Positions 19,976-31,396 of a stretch of DNA of 64,000 nucleotides are shown here, piece after piece. The DNA is from Symbiodinium natans (taxonomy: Eukaryota > Sar > Dinophyceae > Suessiales > Symbiodiniaceae). The translations under genes and the position numbers were made by a program. The notes beneath the pieces are model-generated. The model was not told where the DNA came from. It saw only the letters and a program-made list of their open reading frames with translations, and made no database searches. Where the stretch lies: positions 628,774-692,773 of the forward strand of contig CAJNDS010002085.1 in NCBI GenBank assembly GCA_905221605.1, written 5' to 3'. Each line of letters opens with the position of its first letter. Position 1 is the stretch's first letter.

Positions 19976-20550
19976 TTTTTTTTTTTTTTTTCCTCGCGCC
20001 TTTTTGCAACTGCAGACGACGGTCAGAGGGTCGACCCTACAAGAGGCGCTCGCCCCGGGGCTGCCTAGTGCTGGGGCAGCGGCAGGCGGCTGGGTTGCGG
20101 GGGCGCCAGCCAGCGTGCGTCGGCCAGGACTTCGTGCAGGTCTGGCGTCGTTCCGCCGACGCAGCACTCCCCGGCCAGCGGCAGCTCAAGAAGGGAGCTG
20201 GCATACGCGCGCTGCGCCGCCACCGCCAAGAACCCAGCCCAGCGCGCGACCCACGCCGCTTGCGCCGCCGGTCTGAGTGCGGCGGGGACACCGTCGGCCC
20301 GGTGCCGGGCCAGAAGGCGGAGGAAGCGGGCGGCCTCGGCACCAAAGCGGCCACCTACCTCGACCCCGACGACCACCAAGCGGCAGCGCCGGGCGCGCGC
20401 CAGCTCGGGGTACGTCTGCTGTCGCTTACGGCGCGCCGCGGCGTCGACGGCCTGGCCGGGGCGAACATCAGCGCCCGGCTGCGCCTCCCCCCTGCGGGTG
20501 ACGGGGCTGACGATGGTGGCGTCAACGGCGAGCTGCGCTCCGTTCCACAG
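19976..20550 (-). mobile_element. 5'-truncated retroelement fragment inserted antisense into LINE A
   Basis: On the minus strand the fragment encodes LWNGAQLAVDATIV, RRCRLVVVGVEVGGR and AAWVARWAGFLAVAAQRA. I recall these as the C-terminal, post-RT part of a common dinoflagellate LINE ORF2. It ends in a 16-base poly(A) on its own strand (T16 at 19976-19991 on plus). Base composition is much richer in GC than the host LINE. Truncated 5' end, coding 3' end and poly(A) tail are the marks of target-primed insertion. The 5' junction near 20550 is approximate and no target-site duplication was found. Confidence 0.75.
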
Positions 20551-20589
20551 CATGTGCGTACGCAGATGGGCCAGAGTCACGGTGGCTTG

Positions 20590-22727
20590 CCGCGTTCGAT
20601 GAGATCGGCGGGCCATCGGTTGGAAGGTGACCAATGTCTCGCCGCATGGCGTGATCACTTTCGCAATGTGCCATCTGTTTGCGATGGCCGGCTCCGGGCT
20701 GACGTAGCAACTGATCCTGCTTCGGCTGCAGCATCCTCAGACATCACGTCCCGCGCTGCGGCTCTGAGGCGGGATATGGCCTCTCTGTCCGGCCCTTTGG
20801 ATTTTCCGCTCAGCGCTGCCGAACTGCAGCATGTTCTATCTCAGCTTCCGTCTCATCGAGCTCCAGGCCCGGATGGATTGCCATATGAGTTTTTTGCTGT
20901 CAAGGACGATGTTCTTTCTTCGGCTCTTTTGACGTTTTTTGAATTGGTGCGTCATTGGGCAGTTGTCCCGTTGATTTGGCGTTCAGCCCGTGTGAGCCCG
21001 CTGCACAAAGGCGGCCCTGCTGACGATTTCAATAATTATCGTCCCATCAGCCTCCTTTGTTGCAGCCTCAAAATATTCGAGCGTTTGTTGCTGGCGCGGC
21101 TGCTTCCCAGGGTCGACCCGCAACTCGATGAGTGTCAAGCCGGGTTTCGCTGGGGGGCCGAGGAGCAAATCTACACCTTGGCCGAGACGCTCAGGCTGCG
21201 TGCCAGGAAGCGTACCTTCTGTGCTTTCGTGGATGTACGCAAAGCTTTTGATGTTGCATGGAGGGATGCGGTGTTAGTTAGGCTTGCGGAGACCGGCGTT
21301 AGTGGTTCGATGTGGTCGGTAATTGCAGACCTCCATTGTAAAACCACAGCTCGAGTATGCTCGAGTCCGTGTGAATGGTCTGACTTCGCAGCCTTGGACA
21401 GAAACGGCCGGCGTGCGTCAAGGGAGCGTCCTAGGTCCGCTGCTTTTCAACATCTTGTTCAATGGTATTGCAGATGCTGTGCGTGCAGTATGTCCGGGCG
21501 TTGCGTTGGGCTTGGCCCAAGCGCCCCTCGCGTGACACTTCTTCTGTACGCTGATGATTTGGTAATCTTGGCAGATGATGCAGCGACCTTGCAACGTGCC
21601 TTAGATGCTATCGGCAACTGGGGCGCACGGTGGCGTTTCTCTTTTGGGATTGGTCCCGAAAAAACAGCTGTGATGGTTGTTGGGTCCAGGCTGCTGAACT
21701 TCCACTTTTCCTTGCAGGGTTGTGCCGTCCTGCGTGCCACACTACACCTACCTGGGTGTTACATTCGCAGCCTCTCGAAAATGGCGTCAACATGAGACTC
21801 GGCTCATAGTTAAAGGTACTCGCCGCTTTTACCAGTTTTTGGGTTGGGCCGAGAATCGCCAGCTACACACAGGATTCCGCAATGCTCTATTCCAAACCTA
21901 TGTTTTGCCTTCCACGCTGTATGGCACACAGTTCCTTGATTCAGCGACGATTGCTCGCTTGGACCAGGTCATCCGTCAGTGGGGGAGACCTTTGCTGCAA
22001 TGGCCCAGTGATGCACCGGGGGCGGCAGTCCTTGGTGAGCTTGGCTGGGCATCCTTTGTGTTTCAGGTTAAGCGCCTGCAGTTTGGTTTTTTTGGCAGAC
22101 TCTCTGCCACAAGCACGCGCGACGTCCGCAGAGGCTTGGCAGCACGCGTCTTCAATTTTGCCCTGAGTCGACCAGGCTCTTGGGCAGTACGGGGTGCTTC
22201 CGGGATCGGGTCTTCAACGTGTCTGGCAGTGGACTAGGCATCAGGTTGTACAGACCTTGCAGCAACGTGCCCATGCGAGTTACCGCGCAGAATTGCTGGC
22301 AGTACCTTCGCTGGCCAATTATGCTGTCTATCAGCCTCGATTGCATTGCCTGGTCAGCATACACTCCTCCAGGCTCCCCATCTCCGCAGTCCGAGAGTGG
22401 ACCCTGGCCCGGTGTGGCCATCACCCATTTACGGATGGTAGGAGCGCCCGTCATTCGCACAGGACGGACTCTCTGTGCCTTTGTGGTGACCAGTGCAACC
22501 TGCTTCATGCACTTCGAGCTTGTCCATTGCTGGCCTCGCAACGGCGTCACTGGCTCACTCGTCTGGGGTTACAGCGCGTTCCTCAGTTTGGAGATGATGA
22601 GTTGCTTCGCTGGATCTTTGACCCCAGCTTGGTTCTGAACAGTCGTTCATCTGTCAATGCTCATGTCCACTATGTGGCAGCCATCTGCCAGATTGCTCGC
22701 AACATGTTGGCGGGCTTGCAGCTATGA
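20590..22727 (+). pseudogene. LINE A ORF2, reverse transcriptase and C-terminal Cys/His motif
   Basis: RT motifs appear in order: LPSHRAPGPDGLPYEFF, NNYRPISLLCCSLKIFERLL, FCAFVDVRKAFDVAW (motif A), GVRQGSVLGPLLFNILFN in another frame (motif B), and VTLLLYADDLVIL (motif C, intact YADD). The thumb YTYLGVTFAAS follows in a third frame. A C-terminal CLCGDQCNLLHALRACPLL gives the C-x-C-x7-H-x4-C motif typical of LINE ORF2. Frame changes near 21340, 21515, 21725 and 22190 make this non-functional as read. The stop is at 22725-22727. Confidence 0.75.
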
Positions 22728-24032
22728 GCGTAGTACTGGATTGTTCGGCGGCCAATGTGCCTGGCCGTTTGTAGTGTATATATGTACTGACCGTCAACGG
22801 TTGTTCGAGGACAGACTCTCTCAGGACGCCAGTGGTTGGGAGAGTGCCGGGGGGTCCCTCCGTGTACTCAGAAGGGGGTGGCGCAAATGCTGTTGGCTCG
22901 CCCCGCGGGTCAATGTAGGCAGGGGCAGAGCTGAGCTCGCTTGAAGTAAACGGCACATTTTTGGGGAAGAAATTGGACAGGTAAAGAAAATTCCACATAA
23001 AGATCTTGCAGGTATCCAGGACAGTCTCTGCAGGCACACTTGCCGCAACGTTATAAATTAGTTGGAATGGGTGCTTTCCTACCGCTGCAGGACAGGAAGC
23101 AGTCTCGAGAGTCTAAAATTTTATGGAAACCAAAGCCGCAGAACCAGCTGCGGAATCCTGAGTTTGTCTTTTTTGCAGGATCCTTACGTCGGTTTGCGTT
23201 TTCCTTCAGCGCTCCCTTGGTTTTTGGCACCCACATAACGATCCTACAAAATTTTGTTCGCTTGTGTTTTAATTACCACAAAGATCCTACGATTTTTTTC
23301 CCGCCAAGAATCCCCTGCCTAGTGGTGATGTAATTAAGGCACGTCATGATACCGCTAAAATGAGCGCTACACACTAACAAAAGAGATGAAATAGCTAGAA
23401 TAGCTCCTTCCTGGAAAGCCTGGATCATGGTGGGCGCGGATCCCCGGCCTATGGGATCTTATGTTTCTGTGGCCTGTTGGTCCCCGATTTTTGGCCATCA
23501 ATGGACTTCAAGAACCTCGGCTAATGAAGAATGCGTACAGCCCAAGAGCAAGTTAACGGTGCCATATGTGCAGGAGATGCCCGCCCAGGAGTCATGCTCG
23601 GAAACAATCACGTTTCGTCAGCGCATTGCGGTGCCAACGCTGCTTCAGACCCTCGCCTTTTCCTCGCACGAGTTTGCCGGCTTCAGAATTTTGGGAGATG
23701 GGAAGCAAAAAGGTCAAAAGGACTGAGGAAGCCGGTGCGGCGGCCTCAGGAAAAAAGCAAGGGCGCGGGGAGGTCGTGTTGCAGCCTTAGAGTTTTCAGC
23801 GAAGCGGAAAGCAAACAGCCGGCGAAGGGCGTGCTGCAACCCCGTACCGCGGCCGCATATCTTGGTGGGCAGGGGGAGAGCTGTAAAATTTTTGGGGGTG
23901 GAGCCGCAGAATTGCAAGAGGCCGTGGCCGCTGCTTGCTGGTCGCCCGAACTTGCGTCTCTTTCGATGCGCACCAGCGTCATGCCACCATGAGTTGTGCT
24001 TGAGTTTTTCTTACGCGCCTCTTTTCCGCCTG
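22728..24032. other. LINE A 3' region and unassigned DNA
   Basis: Probably starts with the LINE 3' untranslated region. No poly(A) end or gene could be identified. Confidence 0.4.
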
Positions 24033-24881
24033 CTAGGTCGCTGTCCCGCTGCGCTCTACTCCGCCGCCAGGGGCAGCTTTACGACCTGCATCGACACACG
24101 CCAGCACGTTGCTGGCGACGGCATGCTGCACGGCCACCGCTAGTATGCCCCACCAACGCCGGGACCAGCCCGCAGCGGCGCGTGGCGAAGAGCGGGCAGC
24201 ACTTTCTGCGACCGTGAGACCAGAAGCTCCTGAGGTCCCGCGCTGCAAAACACTGCGTAGGTGGACCGCTTGCGGCGCTTGGCCACTCGGAGAGCGGCGC
24301 CGTCGGCGCCCGGTTGTGGATGCACTGTCCGCGCGAGCGGGGACTCTTGGGGGATGACTTGCCAGGCCAACAACGATGTGCGGGGGCAGGCCAGGGCGTG
24401 GTCCTCACACTCGTCGACCTGTTGGCCTTAACCAGGGCGTGGGCAAGCGCCGCAACGCGAGCGGCATGGCTTGCGGGGCGAGAGTAACTGCAACTTCGCT
24501 TGTCACTGCCGCGAGCCAGGCACCTGCGTGCCGCCCGCCTTGCGAGCATAGCAGCTTGGGATGCAAGCAGCAAAGCCGGCAGCAGCACGCGATCACGATA
24601 GTACAGGTTTCGAGTCCGCGTGCCAGTCCACTGGGCATGCTTCCCAGACCTCGGCTTGCAACAAGTTAGCAAAGGATTGTGCCCTCCGCGCCCTGCGCCA
24701 AAGCCGCCAAGCAGCGGTGCGCCGCACCGGGCAAGCGGGAACGGATGAGAGGAAGCGCGTCCATCCACGCTTCGCAGTATGCCGCTGGGGCCGTCCGCTC
24801 CGCTAACTGCAAGCACAGCCCGCCGTTAACAGCCGGCAGCGATGCAAGTGGCCAGGCTTGCAACGCCTCGGCCAGAGGCAC
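24033..24881 (-). pseudogene. Decayed LINE ORF2 C-terminal fragment
   Basis: Read in minus-strand order across four frames: LAEALQAWPLASLPAVNGGL and AYCEAWMDALPLIRSR (24881-24680), GGRHAGAWLAAVTSEVAVT (about 24550), HPQPGADGAALRVAKRRKR (about 24300), and SRRWWGILAVAVQHAVAS (about 24150). I recall this order from dinoflagellate LINE ORF2 C-termini, and the last block resembles the fragment inserted in LINE A. At least three frame breaks, so a relic. It may extend upstream to ~25180. Confidence 0.5.
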
Positions 24882-25937
24882 GCCCCCTGGTGGTGCGCCC
24901 GCGCGTGGTATGCCGATTCAGAAGGCGGCAGCGTTCAAGCGCACTCGGGGAGTTGAGGAAGCTCGTCCAGCAGGCGGTGTTCCGTCAGCCCATGCTTGGA
25001 CGAAATTGGCCACGGACACCTTGGAGAATAGGTTCACCGAGCAGCCGAATGCGATGGAATTTTCCCTTCTCTGCAAGTCGGTTGTTTCAACACCCTGGAT
25101 TTTGCTTGCAACTGGACGCAGCATGGCAGCCGGAAGCACGATGGAGTGATGTAGGGTTGGTCGAGAAAGTGTCGACACGACGTCAGTGTGTGTTCATGAC
25201 TTGGAGGAGAAAATCATTTTAAAAAACAACCTATGTTGCCCCCAACTGGATGGGAGAAGCACAAAAAACAACCGGCGAGTTTGCAGCAGCAGCTGGATGA
25301 AGCGAAACTTGCGCGGGCAACACAAGTTTTTTCAAGCGCCAGTTCATGCACCTTCTCCGGAAGCCGTAGCAAATGGACCGTCGCAAGCTTGGATTGCCAA
25401 CTGCCGCGAGAAATTAATCCCGCAATATATGTCGTTTCAGGTGCACACCTTGGATGCTTCGGAGGGTCGGCATGAAACTATCTGAAATTTGCAACATGGA
25501 CACGACATGTCTGGACAGTGCTGGCACAGTGTTACACTTCCGGTGAGGCAGAAGTACAACGCGTGCGCGCGTTCCAACACTTCTCCTGCGCCGTCGCAAA
25601 CAACAAGTGGGAGGGGAACCAAATCCAAATATCGTGATGCTTGCTTGATTATGATGTTTCTCGCATGGGCACACATGTCGTGCGCGCGCCTAGCAACGGG
25701 CGCCTCGCTACGCTGCTGCCCTCAGGCGGGGAAGGCTTGGAGGCTTGGGCCAGCAGGGGCCGCAAGCTCCAGCACCCGCTGAAAAAACTGTGTACAGAAT
25801 TCCATACAAAATGCTGCAGCGGAGATTTCTGAGGATTGGCGTAGCCTGGGGGTATCAAAACCATTGCGTTGCCTATATCACCATTGAAGCCCGGTGGGAA
25901 GGAACAGCAGGCGTCGCTCGCGAAGCTCGTCCGCTCG
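24882..25937. other. Unassigned DNA between retroelement relics
   Basis: No supported gene. The left end may belong to the minus-strand LINE relic. Confidence 0.35.
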
Positions 25938-26430
25938 TTAGATGCAACACATGCAAACAAGAGGCTGTGGCACACACAACGAAGGCGTGAAACCCCGAAC
26001 GTGGTTTGGCTGTAAGCGGCACACCGGAGTATGTCCGCAGCCGCAGACGCAGCCAGAGACATCGCGCTGCACCCTGCCAGCCTCGAACCTGTGGGTCTCT
26101 CGCAGGCCATGCGCATCGGACCGGCTAAATCGGCTTGCCTGCGTTGTTGGGAACAAACGGTCGCACCGTGCTCTGCGAAAGCTGGCGAGAGGCTCCTGCT
26201 TGACCGAAAAGCAAACGCCAGCCACACGGGCGTCTTCAGCAACTACCGGATTGGCCTCCTCACCAGACTCGCCAAGCTAGGCCCTGAGGGACATGTGGTC
26301 CCCCAACAGTGGCTCGTCCGCACCACAGGTAGCGCCCAAGGACCGCATGCGAGTTGACCTCATCATTGACGGGGCCGTGCTACTGGGCGGCGCAATAGAC
26401 TTGGTATGGGTCCGTTCTGCGAGGTGTGAA
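25938..26430 (+). pseudogene. Second decayed LINE ORF2 C-terminal fragment, opposite strand
   Basis: Plus-strand reading gives KLGPEGHVVPQQWLVRTTG (about 26275-26330) then, after a frame change, APKDRMRVDLIIDGAVLLGG (about 26330-26390). This corresponds to the region just before the HPQPGADG block of the minus-strand relic at 24.3 kb. It is short and broken. Its limits are uncertain. Confidence 0.4.
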
Positions 26431-28036
26431 CGCTTTCCGTGCAAACTGAACCCCGAGCCCCTACACAGGTGGCTTGGACCGTCATTGGCGGAATTTTCCG
26501 TCGCCCAGTCGGCCACTCGGCGCTTGGGCACTTGCGCCATGCCAGAACCAGCGCATACCGTTGCATTGGCGTTGGATGATTGTGGACTTTCCGAGGGACT
26601 GACCTGCTTACCATTGCTCATCCGGGACTGAGCCGGCTGACAACACGTGACTGGGAAATGCTCCCTCAATTTTGGAAGCATTCCCAAGTCGGCTAGACGT
26701 GCGTGCGTCAGTGGTCGGTGCCAGTGCATGCGTTGCATCCCCGCTTGTTGGAGTGGTCAGCCAAAACATCGTGGATACTTGAGATATTGTACTTTAAGTT
26801 TGTGCACATGTTTTGGGAAGCAGCCAACCCGCGTGATTCCTCCAAAAGCAAGCTTTTCGGCGTTGGCCCCAGTCGGCGTTGGCCCCAGCATCCCCACTGG
26901 TGGGATGACGATGTTCTGACGCCATGGTTGGCAGGAATGCACAGTTTGGCGGCGTTGCTGTCGCGAGGAAACTTCTGAGTCACGTCACGTTTTGGGCCTA
27001 GGCGGCTTCAGTTTCAAGCTTTGGTCCATCGGGAGAAGCAGCATTTTCGAATGGCGGCTTGCGCTGCAAGAACTTCTTTCGGTGGCGCACCGTGCTGCTC
27101 AAAACATTCGCCGGCAGTTTCGCCCCTTTCCTCGCCCATTGCCTCTCTTTTATATCCATGTTTCTAAACTGCACTGTGTTAGAGTGTAGTCTCTGGCTGT
27201 TTCGTTCATGGGGTAAGTCCTTCTTCCCGGTTTCGGCCGTAACTCGCTGCAGGACGCGGCCTAGGAGGCCCAGGGCTGGCTTTTAGAAGGCCCAAAAGTG
27301 CGCGTAAAGTCCATGCAAAATCTTTTGGGCCATAGTGCGGCCTGGCGGGGTAAAGGTTTGAAGGTTCAACAACCACTGCGGCTTTGGGCGGGTCGTCCTC
27401 ATAAAATTCGACTCGGCAAGCGCCATAGCCGTCAAATGAGTGCTAGACTCGAGGCAAGGACTTCAAGTTCACAAAGACTCTACAAAGACCCAACAAGACT
27501 CCGCAAAGACTCGAAAGATTCCAGAAAGATTCCAAGAGACTAGCCGAAATTTCATCGATGCTTGCAGACTCGAGCCGGAATTGCAACGCACTGATGAGTG
27601 CTGCAGACTCGAACCGAAAGAGCTATGTTCCGACGATGAGTGCTGCGTTGTCGTGTCAGTGTGATGGTCCAGTCAACTGTGTTGCAATCCAAATCCTGCT
27701 TGCAGCAACCTGTACGCAAAAACTTCACGCATGCGAACTTTCAAACACAACTCTGAGCCTCAAACCCACATCCGAGGAACCCCGTTCCATCCACGACCCT
27801 GGGTGCTCCCACCTCAAGATACGGGTCTTAAGAATGCGAAGTTGCACTGAAGTTGTGCAGCTCTGTGGCTCCGTGTTCACACCGTGACCTTCTAGTTCTC
27901 GCCTTGCACAATCTCCCCCGCAACGATTCAGGACGCTTTTTACAAAAAACAAGCCGCTGATCCCAGCAGCGGTAAGTCGCGGTCTGTAAGCTTTCACAGT
28001 CCACTGGTCTCCAACCCATGACTAGCGGGGCGGTGT
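26431..28036. other. Unassigned DNA with short AAGACTC-type repeats
   Basis: Between ~27455 and 27545 the words AAAGACTC, AAAGACCC and AAAGATTCC recur about nine times, and a GATGAGTGCTGC word occurs at ~27590 and ~27636. No gene recognised. Confidence 0.4.
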
Positions 28037-28372
28037 CTACACAGCGATCAGGGGAAGATCGGCTCCCTTGCTGCTAGGCCCAGCTGGTGCACGCGAGAAG
28101 CATCCCGTGGCGCCACGACGAGCATCGGCATTCTTCAGCCAGCAGAAATTGTCAGAATCACGGAAAATGAAAGTCCGACACTCCGGGTTTGCCTGGCAGT
28201 GGAAGCAACACTCCTCGTAGCCGGATACAAGGAACATTAGCTGGTTGCCACAATCATCCCACCCATGAGTCACGTGCATGGAAGTCCACGGCTCCCTTGC
28301 CGCTAGGCAAACCTGGAATATCACCACTCTGAAAGACAGGGTCGCCCCAGGCGCCACTAGGAGAATCGGCAT
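28037..28372 (-). CDS. PAN/Apple-domain exon
   Basis: From a Met near 28280 the frame reads GWDDCGNQLMFLVSGYEECC, then FHCQANPECRTFIFRD and NFCWLKNADARRGATGCFS. The cysteine spacing (CC-x2-C-x4-C-x8-10-CWLK) is that of PAN/Apple modules, extracellular protein- or carbohydrate-binding domains that dinoflagellates have in large numbers. The exon ends at a stop at 28037. The open frame continues upstream of the domain, but its first codons overlap a diverged duplicate, so the true 5' boundary is unclear. Confidence 0.5.
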   Translation of the reverse strand: MPILLVAPGATLSFRVVIFQVCLAAREPWTSMHVTHGWDDCGNQLMFLVSGYEECCFHCQANPECRTFIFRDSDNFCWLKNADARRGATGCFSRAPAGPSSKGADLPLIAV

Positions 28373-28445
28373 CCTTAACTTTCAGAAGCGCGGAAACTGA
28401 AAGTCCGACATTCCGGGTTTGCCTAGCAGCACAAAGACATCAGTG
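28300..28445 (-). repeat. Diverged partial duplicate of the PAN exon
   Basis: The words GGTTTGCCTAG, CGGAATGTCGGACTTTC, GCAAGGGAGCC and GGCGCC are shared with the intact exon at 28037-28280 in the same order, but the frame is interrupted. It is a tandem exon duplicate that has decayed. Confidence 0.45.
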
Positions 28446-29080
28446 GCCTGGTCTGGCCACCTGCAATCAATTCTCTACTCCCGCTTGGTTGATGCGCTCA
28501 GCGTCCAGCCATCAGATCAAAAGACTCAGGCCAAAATCCCCAAATCCCTAAACCAATAAACCCAAACCCCGAAACCCCAATGGCCCCAAATCCAAGAGGT
28601 CCGCGCTCTCGCTGAGCACCATGTGTCGAGAGCCTGAGTGCGCTGAACGTCAAGATAAAGATATGCGACATGAAACCATCATTCGTGCTGCTCAAAAGCA
28701 GTGGAAAGCAAATCCACCAGTCAAGTCTGTCGCACACTCTGCTCGTCAAGTAACGCAAAATCCGGCCAAGCAAAAAGGATTGAAGTCAGGGAGTCACGCC
28801 TTACAGTTGCAAGACGGGACAATTAACCTCGCAGCCTCCAACAACTTAGACAACCCCCCCAAGCAACCTCAACTTCTGATCGCGGTGTTTAGTAGGGAAC
28901 ATAAAATGCACTCAACGGGATGCCAGTGTCAGCAAGCTATCCACTCCCAAAGCCCGCCTGCACATGGGATCTTGGTAAGTGCCCGGCACAACTTCTCACT
29001 TCCAGATAGCGTCTTCATCTCGAAAGAACCTCGCGGCGTAACATGTCACTGGACACGATAGTCCTCACCCGCATGCAGCC
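28446..29080. other. Intergenic stretch before the Crinkler-like gene end
   Basis: No supported gene or RNA seen. Confidence 0.4.
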
Positions 29081-31030
29081 TCAACTCAGCAAGTGCGCCG
29101 GACACAAAGGCACTTTCACGCATGGATCCTGCGCAATTTTGACATCCTTCAGCAGAAACGCACGGCCGGCATACAAGCCAAAGTACTCCTCAAATTGTTC
29201 GGCAGAAACAAAAACCAGTCTGTCCTGGGATTCGGGTGAGTTCTCAGCCCTATTCAGAAGCAGCACCAGGATGTCGTTGTTGTCGCAGGCTTTGTGGCGC
29301 TCCTCGGTCGCCTTGACGATGCTTGAGCCCATCTTAAACTGCAGGCATTCCGAGATAAGCTGCTCGTTGCCGGCTGTCCGTTCGCCCAGCATGAGAAACG
29401 CATCGGCAGCGGGAGCTCCGGCACCGTTTACCACCAGTGTGGTTTTGTCGGCCATCGACACAACAACGTCTTTGCCGGCTAAGGTGACGCGGCATTGGAA
29501 CTTTTTCAGGCCGTTGGCAAGGTTGGTGTCGCTCGATGTGCTGTTTGGTTTGGGATGGCCGCAACACGATGACTTGGATGACAGCCTGCTTTTCGCTTTT
29601 GCAAGTGTCAGGTGCCGGTTGCGGACCTCTTGGTGCTCGAAGCCACGAGGTCGGATGATGGCACCTCTGTGTAATAAGCCAATTTTGACTGCTTGTCCGT
29701 CTTCAAAGCTGCAAGAGCGCAACACACGGAAGTCGGCGTTAAACAGCTCCCAGGCTTGCCAAGTTCGCGTTGCTGGCCTCTCAAAGAAGCCGTAGTCCAG
29801 GAGTTTCCATGGGTCCAAGTCTGGAGTGAGCCTCTGTTGCGAGAGCATCACCTGCAGCCAGATGTAGGGAATGTCGATGCGATACTCGTAAAAAAGCTTG
29901 TCAAGATACACGACTCGCACCAACTCCGTCTTCGTAGGATCTAGACCGCCAATGGTCTGGTTTTGACCCAACACTTTTCCTGAAAGGGATGCTCGCAGCA
30001 AATCCAGCACATCCGAAGCTTTCGCGCCGGCAAAGTTTACAGCATCGGGGTACTTTTCATACAACTTCGAAATGACTGCACCTACAAGAGCACTTGCGCT
30101 CATGCTCTGCCAATCATTCAAGGCCTCCTCAAGGCCTTCCAGGGCCCTGCCATGCCCGCCCATGTCCACTGTCAAGAGCTGAATTAAATCATCTGGGGGT
30201 AGGACAGTGCGGTTCTTCCTGGTGACTGCCGTCACTCGCGGCAGCTTCAAGTACGTGCGGGCTTGTGAGCTGTCAGCCAGGGACTGAGACACACTCTGCG
30301 TCGCTGTTACGCACGCCACAACAAATGGGGGAGTGTCCTGGTTCACGAGGCGGCAGACCTCCCGCATCACTTGGTAGAAAGGCGCCCGCTTGCCTGTTTC
30401 CTCGCCACGCTGGGGGAATCCCGGCAGGTTTTGCATGCCATCCACGCCCATCACCACTGTGGCTAAGCTTCTCTGGTCAGGAGGCAAAACCAATCCAAAG
30501 ACATCTTCTGGAACGAGGTCAGCATCACACCCAGCCCGGAATTTTGCGAAGTTGGTGGGGGCGCCTGCATCGTCGAATGCCTCCTGATTGGCGTCTCGCA
30601 GCTGCCAGAGCATGCGGCACGCCACGAAGCGCCGGGCGTTGAGCTCCTCTGTGCCCCAGTCCCCAGGCCCCAGGCCGTTCTCGCAGGTGAGGAGAAAGGC
30701 GAGCGGCTCGTCACTGAACCTGCGGTTTTTGAGATCTTTGAGACACTCCGCCACCAGGCCCGGGAACTCTGAGAGCAGTCGGGACTTGCCTTGGCCGGGG
30801 CCGGCGAACGCGATAAACAAGGGATGAGCCTGCTTGTCCCCGCCGCGCCCCTTTGCCTCATGCAGCTTCTGAACGGAGGCCCGCATGTCTTTAGCCAGGT
30901 CTTCCTTGCCGCAATAGTCCCAATCGAATCCGATTGTGGAAAGTAGCGGGGTGCCGTGCCCGAACGTAAGCTTCTTCTGGAGCAGCCTGCTGCACCAGTC
31001 CTGTTCAAGCTGGGGGGCACACAAAGCCTT
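29081..31030 (-). CDS. Crinkler-like NTPase-nuclease, large 3' exon
   Basis: This exon begins after a TTGCAG acceptor (31032-31031) and encodes 649 residues beginning KALCAPQLEQDWCSRLL. A P-loop NTPase follows (FIAFAGPGQGKSRLL, about residues 77-90 of the exon) with a Walker-B-like VVMGVDG about 125 residues later. Near the C-terminus a nuclease-like module reads PAADAFLMLGE then ISECLQFKMGSS, resembling the D-x(n)-(E/Q)-x-K of restriction-endonuclease folds. P-loop NTPase followed by PD-(D/E)xK nuclease is the core of Crinkler-RHS-type proteins, which in oomycetes enter host nuclei. The stop is at 29081. Crinkler is inferred from architecture. Confidence 0.5.
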   Translation of the reverse strand, partial: KALCAPQLEQDWCSRLLQKKLTFGHGTPLLSTIGFDWDYCGKEDLAKDMRASVQKLHEAKGRGGDKQAHPLFIAFAGPGQGKSRLLSEFPGLVAECLKDLKNRRFSDEPLAFLLTCENGLGPGDWGTEELNARRFVACRMLWQLRDANQEAFDDAGAPTNFAKFRAGCDADLVPEDVFGLVLPPDQRSLATVVMGVDGMQNLPGFPQRGEETGKRAPFYQVMREVCRLVNQDTPPFVVACVTATQSVSQSLADSSQARTYLKLPRVTAVTRKNRTVLPPDDLIQLLTVDMGGHGRALEGLEEALNDWQSMSASALVGAVISKLYEKYPDAVNFAGAKASDVLDLLRASLSGKVLGQNQTIGGLDPTKTELVRVVYLDKLFYEYRIDIPYIWLQVMLSQQRLTPDLDPWKLLDYGFFERPATRTWQAWELFNADFRVLRSCSFEDGQAVKIGLLHRGAIIRPRGFEHQEVRNRHLTLAKAKSRLSSKSSCCGHPKPNSTSSDTNLANGLKKFQCRVTLAGKDVVVSMADKTTLVVNGAGAPAADAFLMLGERTAGNEQLISECLQFKMGSSIVKATEERHKACDNNDILVLLLNRAENSPESQDRLVFVSAEQFEEYFGLYAGRAFLLKDVKIAQDPCVKVPLCPAHLLS

Positions 31031-31396
31031 CTGCAAGTTATCAAACCAAGCAATTAGAACAGCAACCGAAGCCAAAACTGAACTGGACAAAAACCTCGCT
31101 GGTCCCCACGACTGCCAGAATAAGACGAAAAAAGGTGACGGTACCACGAAGCAACCACCTGTCGTCAATCCCCGCAGCACAGCAATGGGCCCCCACCGTC
31201 GGGCTCGCCGTGCCCGACCCCAACAAGTCACAACAGACGAGGGTGGCCAAGCACGCAAACACCGATATAGTAACCTGAGTCACATGCGCAACGACAAACG
31301 TGAGAGCAATGCAGACCCTCACCTCGAGCCTCACTGCCAACACCGACACCCTGTAATCCACAATCTGCAACCAGATTTGCGCGAAACCTAAACCAG

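Larger units (their letters stand above)
15690..22727 (+). mobile_element. LINE A: frameshifted two-ORF non-LTR retrotransposon with nested insertion
   Basis: ORF1 (Cys/His-rich) is followed by an APE-type endonuclease, an RT with intact YADD and a C-terminal Cys/His motif, the order of a full-length LINE. ORF2 is split by at least five frame changes (about 19258, 21340, 21515, 21725, 22190) and by an antisense insertion at 19976 to ~20550. No LTRs; target-site duplications not found. The element is an old copy that cannot make a full ORF2. Confidence 0.8.

Noticed and set aside
19940-20590. Target-site duplication GTCACGGT flanking the nested insertion
   Set aside because: The two copies lie too far from the poly(A) and 5' junctions to be a direct-repeat duplication.
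20065-20658. A 197-codon minus-strand frame taken as a host gene
   Set aside because: It is the C-terminal coding of a truncated, poly(A)-tailed retroelement inserted into LINE A.
24079-24816. A 245-codon minus-strand protein
   Set aside because: Arg/Ala/Ser-rich out-of-frame reading across a decayed LINE fragment whose real homology lies in the other frames.
27580-27620. Hammerhead-ribozyme-like CTGATGAG followed by CTCGAAC
   Set aside because: The required GAAA is GAAC and stem II does not pair properly.
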